DNA of 64,000 bases from VAZQ01 sp963817135 (GTDB lineage Bacteria; Pseudomonadota; Alphaproteobacteria; Rhizobiales; Xanthobacteraceae), in contig CAWFNG010000019.1 of assembly GCA_963817135.1 (NCBI GenBank), forward strand, positions 345,786 to 409,785. The letters are read 5' to 3'. The notes beneath the pieces were generated by a model. It ran no database searches and was not told the origin of the DNA. It was given only the letters and a program-made list of their open reading frames with translations. How positions within the stretch are numbered: the stretch's first letter is position 1; the number at the start of each line of letters is the position of its first letter. A program made the translations under genes and the position numbers. Below, piece by piece: positions 46,033 to 55,207 of this stretch.

Positions 46033-46434
46033 ATGCCGAAGTCCGCTGACAGCAATGTTCCACCTAAACCGGTACGCTGGGTGGGCAGCAGCAAGGAGGA
46101 TGTGCGCAAATTTCCCCAGGAAGTTCGACGCCGGGTAGGAGGCGCGCTTTGGGACGCCCAGTGCGGCCTCAAGGCGCCGTTCGCGAAGCCCTTGCGAGGT
46201 TTCGGCGGCGCTGGCGTGCTTGAGATTGTCGGCGTTCACCACGGAGATACCTATCGCGCTGTCTACACCATTCGTTTCGCCGAGGTCGTTTACGTACTGC
46301 ATGCTTTTCAGAAGAAATCGAAGCGCGGAATAGCTACCCCAAAGGCCGAGTTGTATCTGATCAAAGGGCGGCTCAAGCGAGCAAAAGAGGATTACGAGCA
46401 ATGGCTAAGAAACGGAAAGCGGAAATCACAGTAA
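46033..46434 (+). CDS. HigB/RelE-superfamily toxin (phage Gp49-like)
   Basis: A 133-residue protein whose core matches the Gp49/HigB toxin family: KPVRWVGSSKEDVRKFPQEV, LRGFGGAGVLEIV, then YRAVYTIRFAEVVYVLHAFQ and a KKSKRGIATPK tail. Toxins of this fold cut mRNA in translating ribosomes. The order toxin-then-antitoxin with overlapping genes is typical of HigBA. The ATG at 46033 was chosen because family members start near there; the frame is open from 45895. Confidence 0.85.
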   Translation: MPKSADSNVPPKPVRWVGSSKEDVRKFPQEVRRRVGGALWDAQCGLKAPFAKPLRGFGGAGVLEIVGVHHGDTYRAVYTIRFAEVVYVLHAFQKKSKRGIATPKAELYLIKGRLKRAKEDYEQWLRNGKRKSQ

Positions 46435-46752
46435 CAGCAAGCAGCGGCAACGTGTTCGCCGATCTGGGATTTGCCGAGCCCGAGGAAGAGCTGACCAAGG
46501 CTCAGCTGGCGAGCCATATCCGGCAGCTGATCAGGCGCCGGCGGCTGACCCAAGCGACGGCCGCGAGAACTCATGGGCGTTGACCAGCCAAAAGTTTCTG
46601 CTCTTCTCAATGGGCGTCTTTCGAATTTTTCGAGCGGCCGTCTAATGCGGCTGCTGACCGCACTGGGCCAGGACGTCGAGATCATTGTCAAAAGCAAACC
46701 ACGCAATCGTGCTCATGGAAAAATCAGCGTCGTTGGTGAAGCGCATTTTTGA
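46401..46752 (+). pseudogene. HigA-type XRE antitoxin, interrupted by one frameshift
   Basis: The first frame gives MAKKRKAEITVTASSGNVFA, then ELTKAQLASHIRQLIRRRRL and TQATAA. One base too many at about 46564-46570 (GCGAGAACTC) breaks it; the other frame continues ELMGVDQPKVSALLNGRLSN and LMRLLTALGQDVEIIV, the second half of the helix-turn-helix, to TGA at 46750. The repaired protein of about 116 residues is a normal HigA partner for the overlapping toxin. An active toxin with a dead antitoxin would be lethal, so either the toxin is silent or the indel is an error. Confidence 0.8.
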
Positions 46753-46827
46753 ACCCGCAGCGCCGCATGCGCTCCAGCGAGGTTTTTGCAACTATAAGAA
46801 AGAGCTCCGGCATCTTTGCGCTTTTGT

Positions 46828-46950
46828 TCAGCTTCGCGCCTCTGTTCCTTCGCGCGACGGTTCTCCCAACAGCGACCAGCCAATCCACAACGCTGCCACT
46901 GCCCATGAGAAAGCAACATATCCTGCCAGGATTAGGATTGCGGTGAGCAT
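46828..46950 (-). CDS. Very small membrane protein (40 residues)
   Basis: MLTAILILAGYVAFSWAVAA begins a 40-residue product with one membrane helix and a charged tail (EGTEARS). A strong ribosome site, GGAGG, lies eight bases before the ATG at 46950, which is the main reason to call it. Function unknown. Confidence 0.5.
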   Translation of the reverse strand: MLTAILILAGYVAFSWAVAALWIGWSLLGEPSREGTEARS

Positions 46951-47118
46951 GATCGATCCTCCAATGCACGCGCCCAACCTTTGCTTTTCCTGCCCATGAT
47001 ATGGCGGTCGGTACTGACAGGTCTTGTGACTTAACTCACACTTCGCGCCTGCCACCCCCGCAAAGCGCTTTTTTGTGATGGCCGTCACACGCTCGCCCGG
47101 CCGCTGTTACCGAGCGAC

Positions 47119-47325
47119 TCAGCTGACTGCGCGTGCATGTACGATCTCGCGCGCCTCGACCGGACGCACGTCGGACGCATCGAGGGTCACGACGGCGACG
47201 GTATCGCCGGAGAGCGTTGTAAACTCAACCTCATAGCCTGCACCCTGCTGATGCACCAGCACGACGGTGCCAACGTCGCCAGCGGCAAGCCGCTCCGTGG
47301 GCAAATCACGCTTCATAGGTAGCAA
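47119..47325 (-). CDS. DUF4926 domain protein
   Basis: A 68-residue protein matching the DUF4926 family: LAAGDVGTVVLVHQQGAGYE and VEFTTLSGDTVAVVTL, a small SH3-like beta-barrel. Members often sit beside DUF6883 genes and have been suggested to be toxin-antitoxin-like, but no partner is visible upstream here. Function unknown. Confidence 0.75.
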   Translation of the reverse strand: MLPMKRDLPTERLAAGDVGTVVLVHQQGAGYEVEFTTLSGDTVAVVTLDASDVRPVEAREIVHARAVS

Positions 47326-47409
47326 TCCTTCTCGGTACCAACGTCACGCAGGCCCGAGCACACCAGATCGCCAACATGTCGAGCCCAGCGAAGTCGGCAT
47401 CGTAGTCTA

Positions 47410-47562
47410 ATGAGCGAACCTTTCCCCACCTGGGAATCTCGCGTCGAGTACTGGGAGATTGGTGATGCTGCGGTAATGCAGCCCAACAAGGCGCTTGCCT
47501 CGATAGATGTACAAGTTGATGCGTTGTTGGCTAGCTTGCGCAACTCACAGACAGCCATATAG
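47410..47562 (+). other. Short orphan frame of 50 codons
   Basis: MSEPFPTWESRVEYWEIGDA leads into a 50-residue product ending in a helical segment (SIDVQVDALLASL). Its composition looks protein-like and faintly recalls C-termini of low-molecular-weight phosphatase-like proteins, but upstream sequence in the same frame is not convincing. It may be the end of a degraded gene. Confidence 0.3.
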
Positions 47563-47662
47563 GTCAAGCGCGCTGCAGCAAGCAGTACCTCATCCTTGAC
47601 AACACTCAGCTCCTAAGTCGTTTTAATTCGCTCCGGCTTCCCTAATTTTCAAAGCATATTCC

Positions 47663-48595
47663 TTACTCATCCTCCGCTCTATTGATAAAGTACCTCATCA
47701 GGAAGCTTTCTAGTTCAGGTCGAGGCCTCGTCCATTCCCAAGCGCCATTGGGACCGATCTTAAGGTCCTTGTCTGGATCGAAATTGAAACTTGTTAGCCA
47801 CTCCTGTCGATCAACATATCCGCGTTTCTTTATTTCACCGTGCCTGAGATGGTAAATCGTGCCAGAAACATGGCCGATGCGCTCGGCAACTGATTTATGA
47901 AACGGGATAGCCCACCTCAGATAATGCTGTTGACGCGTTGCGTTGAGCAGACACTTTTTAATTGTAGCTTCGAATTGGCCATACATGGCAGATACCATCC
48001 AGGAGTCGCCACCCCCCACAATCGCCGCATCATAAAAACCGTGATCTTCCAGAAGTCTTCTATTTGCCGCCCAAGCCAAGCCCGTATGCCATAGCTGTTC
48101 TTTTTTCATAACGAATTTAATGTAATCCCGCTCTTGCCTTCCTAATGACAATAGCTCGCGGGCATTGGGCAGACTTGCGATGCCTGGCACAGACATATGG
48201 CCATTATGGTAATCGGATTTTTCGCAATCTTCCGAATTTAGATGGACTACATCAGAAAAGAGCTGGACTATATTGAATTCATTTAGTTGCCGCTTCGCCC
48301 CATCGACCCAATCTGCTCGTTTTAGTATCACGTCACAGTCAAGCCATGCTATGTTTTTGACGTTTGACGGCACTGCTCTAATTGCAAGATTGAGAAGCCG
48401 CTCCTTTTGCCAGAGCACGGCCCCACCGGAGATCTGTATGATAATGTCGGCATCGTCATCAGTAAGTTCAAAGCGGCCGTCAAACGAAAGCTCGACGGTT
48501 ACGAGCGGAACCTCGAGATTGGCTCGAAATATTCTATAGTTTGATAAACGCCTTTTGTATCCGACCGGATTAAAATGGGATGTTATTGCCCACAC
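47663..48595 (-). CDS. GT-A-like glycosyltransferase family, copy 1 (intact)
   Basis: A 310-residue cytoplasmic protein. The N-terminus reads VWAITSHFNPVGYKRRLSNY; LWQKERLLNLAI and IAWLDCDVIL follow, with DCD as a DxD-type metal/nucleotide motif near residue 92; FYDAAIVGGGDSWM near residue 190 resembles the acceptor/base loop of GT-A enzymes. I cannot assign a CAZy family or sugar. GTG at 48595 is the start shared with copies 2 and 3. Codon use is AT-rich compared with the chromosome to its left. It lies downstream of the acyltransferase gene on the same strand and inside inverted-duplication arm 1. Confidence 0.75.
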   Translation of the reverse strand: MWAITSHFNPVGYKRRLSNYRIFRANLEVPLVTVELSFDGRFELTDDDADIIIQISGGAVLWQKERLLNLAIRAVPSNVKNIAWLDCDVILKRADWVDGAKRQLNEFNIVQLFSDVVHLNSEDCEKSDYHNGHMSVPGIASLPNARELLSLGRQERDYIKFVMKKEQLWHTGLAWAANRRLLEDHGFYDAAIVGGGDSWMVSAMYGQFEATIKKCLLNATRQQHYLRWAIPFHKSVAERIGHVSGTIYHLRHGEIKKRGYVDRQEWLTSFNFDPDKDLKIGPNGAWEWTRPRPELESFLMRYFINRAEDE

Positions 48596-48836
48596 TGCTG
48601 GACCCAACTCTTAACTTCCGGCAGCCCGTAGACCGATCCGTTTGACATGTGACACATGGAATTCGCCCTGTCCCGTCCGGGGGAGCCAGACGGCTTTTTC
48701 GTCACAATGTCGCTTTCGCAGTTTCGAGATATTTCCATCCTCGCCACTGATCGGGAGATTCCAGGACCGATCGCTCGAGCTCGGCAAGAAATCCCGCAGT
48801 CGCGGCGCGTATGGCGTCGAGCTTGTCGGCGAACTC
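47663..48836 (-). repeat. Inverted duplication, arm 1
   Basis: Contains glycosyltransferase copy 1 and the last 45 or so codons of the acyltransferase. It matches 52151-53325 in the opposite orientation with scattered substitutions and one single-base deletion. Confidence 0.9.
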
Positions 48837-49727
48837 TATCGCAAGCGGCGTGCCGATCTTCACTCGGAAGACGCTGCTGTCGGCGATGCGCGTGGTCATG
48901 ACTGGCAGTAGTCGGGCGCCGGAGCGGTGCGCAAGATCGGGAGCGCCCGTCGCAAGGGAGAAGCGGCTGTTGAGCAGGGGTCCACGCGCCACACGGCGGC
49001 CCTCCCATGCCCCCGCTGTGATGGACACGATGCGGTTGTCATCCAGCACGGCCTTCGCCTCACGCAGCGAACCGCCGGGGTCAGCGCGGTCGATTATGAT
49101 GCGCTTGTCAAGATATTTGAGCTCCGCATTCCAGCGCAACGGATTGAGGTAACGGATGCCAAATCGTGACTTCGAAAATCCGTGCTCCGGCCGGCTCAGG
49201 TGCGAGACGCGGTAACCGCCCGCCTTCAGCGCCATCTTTGTGACCTGCGTATTGAAGCAGAAGTGCGCTACCCACAAGATCGCGCCCTTGCCGCGCGCCA
49301 GCGCAGCCTTGAGGTGCTCTTCGCCTTCCAGGCGGATTTCCGGCGCCCAGCCCCGCACTGACATTACCTTCGTCACTTGAATGTGGTGCTCGGTGCGCCC
49401 CGCCGCTGACCGCCACGCGACAGCTTCAGCATCCTCCAAGCTGGTGAGACCGAGCGCCCGCCGGATTGTGGGCGCGTGCTCTGCTGGCGACGGCTGCCCC
49501 AGTCGCACCCTCATCCACTCGATCCACATGGCGACATCGGTCCAGCGGGCCTCCGGCATGGCCGCGGCTGCGAATTTGAGTATAGGCCATTCTAGTATGA
49601 AAAGGGCATCGTCCGCTGTGAATGCCTGGCGGTCAGTAGGCTTCAGATCGCGCTCGATGATTTCGACAGCGGGCCCAGTATCGCCCAACTCAGCGTGCTT
49701 TTTGATAGGACCGGGTTGCTTTTTCAC
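48702..49727 (-). CDS. Lysophospholipid/lipid A-type acyltransferase (LpxL/HtrB-like)
   Basis: A 341-residue protein resembling the LpxL/HtrB acyltransferases, inner-membrane enzymes that add secondary acyl chains to lipid A or related glycolipids. The catalytic-His region is probably GAILWVAHFCFNTQ (residues about 175-190), followed by KSRFGIRYLNP, a VSITAGAWEGRR loop and GAPDLAHRSGARLLPV. The usual HxxxxD Asp is not obvious. GTG at 49727 with GGAG upstream is the best start; the frame stays open to 49829 into IS debris. Its last 45 codons lie in the inverted duplication. Confidence 0.65.
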   Translation of the reverse strand: MKKQPGPIKKHAELGDTGPAVEIIERDLKPTDRQAFTADDALFILEWPILKFAAAAMPEARWTDVAMWIEWMRVRLGQPSPAEHAPTIRRALGLTSLEDAEAVAWRSAAGRTEHHIQVTKVMSVRGWAPEIRLEGEEHLKAALARGKGAILWVAHFCFNTQVTKMALKAGGYRVSHLSRPEHGFSKSRFGIRYLNPLRWNAELKYLDKRIIIDRADPGGSLREAKAVLDDNRIVSITAGAWEGRRVARGPLLNSRFSLATGAPDLAHRSGARLLPVMTTRIADSSVFRVKIGTPLAIEFADKLDAIRAATAGFLAELERSVLESPDQWRGWKYLETAKATL

Positions 49728-49817
49728 CGTCGTGCTCCAACAGCGTTGCCCGGAGCCGCTCGATGTCGCGGGAAGGCAACTTAACACATGTTGGCAAGTT
49801 GTTGCTTCCCAATATCT

Positions 49818-50085
49818 CAGTTGGCTCAAACCCTATTCTGACTCGCTCCCACACGCGCGCGCTGTCCTTGAGGCTTGGCGTGCCGACTACAATACCCAAC
49901 GACCTCGCTCACGGCCTGGCTGGATGAGTCCAGCCATCTATGCCGCAGCACGGCGATCACCGCTGCTGCGCCCCACCGACGGTCCGCGCAACGGACTGCC
50001 GCCGTCCCCGCCCAACCGGGCATCATCGACCACCAAACTCCAATTCCGGTCGGATAAAAAAGGGGGCAACGTCACCGTTCTACAA
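49818..50085 (+). mobile_element. IS3-family transposase C-terminal remnant
   Basis: SDSLPHARAVLEAWRADYNT, then RPGWMSPAIYAAARRS, is the end of an IS3-type OrfB integrase domain. The tail then shifts frame (the other frame gives QPGIIDHQTPIPVG followed by a stop and KGGNVT). No DDE core, OrfA or terminal repeats remain. Confidence 0.75.
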
Positions 50086-50169
50086 CATCAATTCGGTCCA
50101 TTGACCAGAATGTGTATTTGTGGTCGCAGTGACACTCGGTCTTTGTACCCGATTGCGACTGGAGGGATC

Positions 50170-50616
50170 ATGAGCTTGGAGCCGCAAAAAATTCTGATCG
50201 TAACCAATGAAATTCGTGGCCTCGGTCATCTCCGCAAAATCCTAAAGGTGGTCATGGCATGGTCAGTGGACCGGCTCGGCCGCAGCCTTCAAGACCTTGT
50301 TGGTTTTCTGTCCGAGCTGCAGGCGCTGAAGATTGACTTATTCCTTCATCAGCAGGGCCTCGACACCACGACCCCAAGCGGCAAGGCTATGTTCCAGATG
50401 CTCGGCGTCTTTGCCGAGTTCGAGCGGGCGATGATTAAGGAACGGGTCCGCGCCGGGTTGGCCAGAGCGAGGAGTGAAAGCAAGACGCTCGGGCGGCCCA
50501 AAATCGCCGGGGAAACCGAACGCGCGATTCAAGCGGCGCTCAAGAAGAAGAACCGGCCCGGATTGCGCAAGATTGCGTCGCTGCTACGCTCGGCTTCATT
50601 AGCGCCCACGCCTTGA
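50170..50616 (+). pseudogene. Chimeric ORF: glycosyltransferase N-terminus fused to truncated serine recombinase
   Basis: Residues 1-25 (KILIVTNEIRGLGHLRKILK) match the start of the GT-B gene at 50805 (SILFCNEMLGLGHLRLSLVL). From residue 26 the sequence is a Tn3-resolvase/invertase-type serine recombinase: VVMAWSVDRLGRSLQDLVGF, SGKAMFQMLGVFAEFERAMI and GLARARSESKTLGRPK. The recombinase lacks its N-terminal catalytic Ser, and the C-terminal HTH is cut short. It has its own GGAGGG and ATG, so a product could be made, but neither half should work. Confidence 0.75.
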
Positions 50617-50804
50617 AGCACGTCCTCACCTCAAATGAGGACTAGGGTGCATTGCTCACTCTGACGACCCTGACACGGCGAGAATCCGCTTCGAAACTAC
50701 TTTCAATCGCTGAATTGAGCGCTATGCAACCAGTGCTGCAATTGCTAATTGACGAATGCGCAACGGACCACGTTAATTAATTCTTGGATTTTGGTCGACC
50801 GAAT

Positions 50805-51971
50805 ATGCGTTCTATTCTCTTCTGCAACGAGATGCTTGGGTTGGGCCACCTCCGCCTGTCGCTTGTGCTCGCGGAGGCTCTCGTTGGTAACAGCGACGGC
50901 TCGACCGCGCTCGTTGTCACCGGGTCGCCGGCGTTCGGCGGTATGCAAGTCGCGCCAGGGGTGGACATCCTCAAGCTGCCAAGCGCCCCGGTTACTCTAA
51001 AGTCGGCTTGGAGAGCTACTGCGTTTCGACCCGCAGCGGGGCTCGCGATCGGAGATGAGGCAGCGGTCGCGCTGCGAACCCAGCTTTTGTTGACCGCTGT
51101 CGACCAGTTCCGCCCCAACATCGTGGTCTCTGATCAGCGGCCGCTCGGTCGTGAACAGGAACTCCGGCCCGCGCTCGAATACCTACGCGCCCAGGGCAGC
51201 TGCACGATCGCGCTCGGGCTCTTGGATGTCGACGATGAAGAGCGTATCCGCTTTGAGTGGAACCCGAAGTTGTTGGAGGCAATGCGCAGTCTGTACGACC
51301 TCGCGCTTGTTTACGGGCCGCTGGTCGCGGCTGACGTTCGCGTCGAGCGGCTACGGGACGTTGGCGTACCTGTGTACCACATTGGGCTGGTTGGTGCGCC
51401 ACCAGCAAACCATGGAGCGTCTGATCTCGGCGAGGGGTACCTATTGGCCATTGCCGGAGGCGGCGTCGACGGTTTCGAGGCGCTCAACGCGGTAGTCGGT
51501 GCGATCATCGGAGGGCCACCACTTGACGTTCCCACCGTACTGGTCACTGGCCCGCTAATGGCACAATCCAGCATCACAATGCTGCGCAAGCGCGCAACGG
51601 GACTTGCAGTCCGAGTGCTGGAGTACAGGAATGATATAGTGGCGGTTATCGCTGGTGCCCGCGCGGTTATTGCAATGGCTGGCTACTGCACCGTTGCGGA
51701 GGTACTAGCAAGTGGAAAGCCGGCGATACTGGTGCCGCGCACGTTTCCACGCAAGGAGCAGCTCAATCGGGCCCGGCGCCTGGTTGCCGCGGGTCGCGTC
51801 GGAATGCTCCTGCCGAATGAGCTTGACCCTCCGGCGGTGCGCCGCGCGATCGATGAACTTTTGAAGCATCAGCCCAAAGCACCGGAGCCCCTAACCGGCG
51901 CCGCAGAAGCCGCACGATTTCTTGCACGCGCGGCACATGCGTGGAGCTCGGACTGCAGCATGGGAAAATAA
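50805..51971 (+). CDS. GT-B glycosyltransferase, MurG-like (COG4671 type)
   Basis: A 388-residue protein. The N-terminal Rossmann domain opens MRSILFCNEMLGLGHLRLSL; the C-terminal domain has VPTVLVTGPLMAQSS, then AVIAMAGYCTVAEVLASGKP and ILVPRTFPRKEQLNRARRL, the nucleotide-sugar-binding GGY/E-like pattern of MurG relatives. It resembles the COG4671 predicted glycosyltransferases; substrate unknown. The ATG at 50805 lacks a strong ribosome site. It faces away from the acyltransferase and lies between the duplication arms. Confidence 0.75.
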   Translation: MRSILFCNEMLGLGHLRLSLVLAEALVGNSDGSTALVVTGSPAFGGMQVAPGVDILKLPSAPVTLKSAWRATAFRPAAGLAIGDEAAVALRTQLLLTAVDQFRPNIVVSDQRPLGREQELRPALEYLRAQGSCTIALGLLDVDDEERIRFEWNPKLLEAMRSLYDLALVYGPLVAADVRVERLRDVGVPVYHIGLVGAPPANHGASDLGEGYLLAIAGGGVDGFEALNAVVGAIIGGPPLDVPTVLVTGPLMAQSSITMLRKRATGLAVRVLEYRNDIVAVIAGARAVIAMAGYCTVAEVLASGKPAILVPRTFPRKEQLNRARRLVAAGRVGMLLPNELDPPAVRRAIDELLKHQPKAPEPLTGAAEAARFLARAAHAWSSDCSMGK

Positions 51972-52064
51972 GAAGCAGGGATGAACAGGTATGAATAGAA
52001 CGCTCGAACGGCAGCCAAGCATCGTGTCCACGCCTCGTGCGCGGTAGTGGCTCGCGAACATCCG

Positions 52065-52103
52065 CAATTGATCGATCGTCAAGCCAAGAACTACTTGTCA
52101 GCC
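52065..52103. repeat. Short repeat upstream of glycosyltransferase copy 2
   Basis: AATTGATCGATCGTCAAGCC followed by CTACTTGTCAGCC recurs with few changes at 56444-56482 upstream of copy 3. It may mark the edge of a duplicated unit. Confidence 0.65.
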
Positions 52104-52150
52104 CTAGCTGCGCTTATCTATCGTTCTCTGAAACCGGAGCTCAGGGCATG

Positions 52151-53325
52151 GAGTTCGCCGACAAGCTCGACGCCATAGGCGCCGCGACTGCGGGATTTCT
52201 TGCCGAACTCAAGCGATCGGTCCTAGAATCTCCCGATCAGTGGCGAGGATGGAAATATCTCGAAACTGCGAAAGCGACATTGCGACGAAAAAGCCGTCTG
52301 GCTCCCCGGAGGGGATAGGGCGAATTCCATGTGTCACATGTCAAACGGATCAGTCTTCGGGCTGCCGGAAGTTTGAAGAGTTAGGGTCCAGCAGTGTGGG
52401 CAATAACATCCCATTTTAATCCGGTCGGATACAAAAGGCGTTTATCAAACTATAGAATATTTCGAGCCAATCTCCAGGTTCCGCTCGTAACCGTCGAGCT
52501 TTCGTTTGACGGCCGCTTTGAGCTCACCAATGACGATGCGGACATTATCATACAGATCTCTGGTGGTGCCGCGCTTTGGCAAAAGGAGAGGCTTCTCAAT
52601 CTTGCAATTAAAGCAGTGCCGTCAAACGTCAAAAATATAGCATGGCTTGACTGTGACGTAATACTAAAACGAGCAGATTGGATCGATGAGGCGAGGAGGC
52701 AACTCAACGAATTCAATGTAGTCCAGCTCTTTTCTGATGTAGTCCAGTTAAATTCGAAAGATTATGAAAAGTCGATTTCCATAATTGCTATACGTCTGTG
52801 CCAGGCATCGCTAGTATGCCCAATGCCCGCGAGCTATTGTCATTAGGAAGGCAAGAGCGGGATTACATTAAATTCGTTATGAAAAAAGAACAGTTATGGC
52901 ATACGGGATTGGCTTGGGCGGCAAATAGAAGGCTTCTCGAGGATCACGGCTTTTATGATGCGGCAATTGTGGGGGGCGGGGACCTCCTAATGGTATCAGC
53001 CATGTATGGTCAATTCGAAGGTGTAATAAAAAAGTTTTGGCTTAACTCAACGCGTCAACAGCACTATTTAAGGTGGGCCGTCCCCTTTCATAAATCAGTC
53101 GCCGAGCGCATCGGCTATGTCTCTGGAAGGATTTACCACCTCAGGCACGGTGAAATAAAAAAACGCAGATATCTCGACCGGCAGGAATGGTTGGCAGGTT
53201 TCGACTTCGATCCCGACACAGACCTTAAAATCCGTCGCAATGGGGCTTGGGAGTGGAGAAGACCTCGACCTGAATTAGAAAGCTTCCTCATGAGTTACTT
53301 TATCAATAGAGCCGAGGACGACTGA
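52151..53325 (+). repeat. Inverted duplication, arm 2
   Basis: Reverse-orientation copy of 47663-48836. It begins with a fragment of the acyltransferase C-terminus (EFADKLDAIGAATAGFLAEL) whose stop has become CGA, and continues through glycosyltransferase copy 2. Confidence 0.9.
52394..53325 (+). pseudogene. GT-A-like glycosyltransferase family, copy 2 (frameshifted)
   Basis: Nearly identical to copy 1. The first frame runs from GTG 52394 (VWAITSHFNPVGYKRRLSNY in copy 1; the same in copy 2) through LDCDVILKRADW to LNSKDYEKS. One base is then missing at about 52770 (copy 1 AAATCCGATTACC, copy 2 AAGTCGATTTCC), and the rest, from VPGIASMPNARELL to the stop, is in another frame. All motifs survive in the two parts. 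The intact copies 1 and 3 could act as donors for repair. Confidence 0.82.
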
Positions 53326-53514
53326 GCACCACCAAGGCGTGCTGCTGAATCTCAAAGCCAACATGACATTACCGCCCTGATGAATAAACTGCTAATTTCC
53401 GTCCGCAACATCCGATTGACTTGATGGCGCGGATCGATCCCTCGAATCGTCAAGCACCTCTCGTGCAAACCGTTCTGTTCCTCCATTCACCGATACTAGC
53501 AAGCGTCATGACGC

Positions 53515-53640
53515 GCGATGGCAGTCGATACCGGCGCGGGCGAGCAGCGTCGCTGGCACGTCGAGGCCAAGCCCCTTTGCGGTCTTCAGATTGATCACCA
53601 GCTCGGTACTTGGTCGGCGCTTGCACCGACAGTTCGACCA
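53515..53640 (-). pseudogene. Remnant of ABC transporter substrate-binding protein (ABC_sub_bind) C-terminus
   Basis: On the minus strand, after one frame change, the text reads ELVINLKTAKGLGLDVPATL followed by LARA, the conserved end of the ABC_sub_bind family so abundant in Bradyrhizobium. The final residues (normally ARADEVIE) are altered. Nothing else of the gene remains. Confidence 0.7.
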
Positions 53641-53657
53641 CTTCGTTGCGGCTGACT

Positions 53658-54522
53658 TTAATGATGCACAAACGAGAGCCAGTCGTTCAATATCAGGTCA
53701 TAGTGTCCAGCCTGAGTATCAGGGTATGCACCCATCTCGATAGACAAGATTATGGAGTTGAGGCTTTCCTGCCACTTGGCTCCGTGATCTTTACAGTGTA
53801 ACGCCCAAGCGCGTGGATCGGAAAGGTGCACTCGAAAAAACGGTGATATTCGTAGCGCGCGATCAACATGGGCCTCCCAAGAGAGAAGTGAACTCGCCCC
53901 TCCGATCGAGACGTGCTGCGGGGCGAGCGGGAGAAGGTTACAAAAATCGATCGCGCTTCACGACATAGCGGCGACTGGAAAAGCTCTTAAAGCGAAAGTT
54001 GCCGGCATCATCTATAGAGGGTGGTTCCCGTTGGTCGTAAAGTTCGCCTGATCGGGTTGGAGGGCCAGGTCTTGGCGCAACAAACATAACACTTTGATCG
54101 GCTTTGATCAGGCCAATCGCCTCCTTAATCCAGGAAAATCCGGGCTTGGAATGGATAAGAATATCGCAGTCAGCGTGAAAAATATATTCAGCTGTGGAGC
54201 ATTCAAAACCCAAAATCCAGCCGAGCAAGGGAATCCCGCGACGGTCACGGAGATGCTGTGGCAGCTCCTGAAAATGGCGTCGCAGAAGCTCAGGAGGCTC
54301 GTTTCCTAGAGCGACAAATCGATCGATGATCCTCTCTCTCTGTATGGCTTCTGCCGTTCGAACGAGAGCCCTGGCCGCTTCGCAACCTGACGGATATCGA
54401 CTACTAGCCATAGTATCGATCACCAACACAGTCTCAGAGAATTCGAAGTTGGCGCTCCTCCTAACGTGTCGAGCGATGCTCGGCAGATAGCCAACATCAG
54501 ATGGGCCGGCAAGCAAAGTCAT
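53658..54522 (-). pseudogene. Glycosyltransferase-like gene, interrupted by one frameshift in a T-run
   Basis: The first frame (54522 to 53938) encodes MTLLAGPSDVGYLPSIARHV, ECSTAEYIFHADCDILIH with a DCD motif, and SFSSRRYVVKRDRF. A run of five T at 53940-53944 then shifts it. With one T fewer, the frame continues LLPLAPQHVSIGGASSLLSW, DPRAWALHCKDHGAKW and AYPDTQAGHYDLILNDW to a stop at 53658, giving about 287 residues. It belongs to a GT-A-like family distinct from copies 1-6. The homopolymer context makes sequencing error plausible. Confidence 0.75.
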
Positions 54523-54995
54523 TGCGCAAGATATGACACTCTCCGCAGATTTGGCGCGATGTTCAAACTACTGCCTTGTGGGGGATGCCTGGAGCGGATC
54601 ACCCGCAATGGAGGGGACGATACCATGCTTTGATCCCGCGGTCTGTGACTACTTCGGAGGGCAGCCCAAAAAACGCGCAATTCTCAAACCAGTGAATGCG
54701 TCCTAATGACCATTGGGGTCATTATTTGCCATAGGCCTGTATTTCCGGGCAACACTTCGCGGCCGGATTGGTTTGGAAGCGGACGTAATTGCAACCGGCC
54801 GTCATCAGAACGGCGGGTCGAAAGCGTGACAGCAATAGCACCAATGGCAGAATGAGCGCCGCGAAGACAGAAGCCGCAAGCGGCCGTTCGGATATCAATG
54901 CTGGCGCGCAAAGAAGCGCGGACAGCGAGGTTGGGCCGCCTGATCCGCGGCATGCTCGAACGTAGCCTCAGCGCGTCCTCGAATCGGGGAGTCGC
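54523..54995. other. Intergenic region, no recognisable gene
   Basis: Between the minus-strand glycosyltransferase-like gene and the DUF2934 frame. Short open frames exist on both strands, but none looks like protein. A local inverted repeat (AATGACCATTGGGGTCATT, about 54704-54722) is the only structure noted. Confidence 0.5.
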
Positions 54996-55207
54996 ATGGC
55001 CATCACCGCGGACAACAGGTACGCGAGCGTGCGTATTATCTGTGGGAGGCGGAAGGGCGCCCCCACGGACGCGCGGAAATCCATTGGGCAATGGCGGAGA
55101 TAGCAACGGCAGTATTCAGCTATCTCAGCCTATTGGAAGCGGAACGCGCCGTCCGAACCTTTGCGGGAAATGAGCCCGGTTCCACTACCTCATCTGCCGT
55201 AATTTAA
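54996..55207 (+). pseudogene. DUF2934 protein, interrupted by one frameshift
   Basis: MAITADN begins at ATG 54996. After one missing base at about 55016, the frame reads QVRERAYYLWEAEGRPHGRA and EIHWAMAEIATAVFSY, which is the DUF2934 signature, and ends at TAA 55205. The repaired product is about 70 residues. DUF2934 proteins are small rhizobial proteins of unknown function. Confidence 0.7.

Noticed and set aside
49690..49899. Small minus-strand frame at the acyltransferase start
   Set aside because: Overlaps IS3 remnant and the acyltransferase 5' end in another frame; no independent support.
50170..50616. Functional site-specific invertase for the inverted duplication
   Set aside because: The recombinase portion lacks its catalytic N-terminus and has a shortened DNA-binding end.
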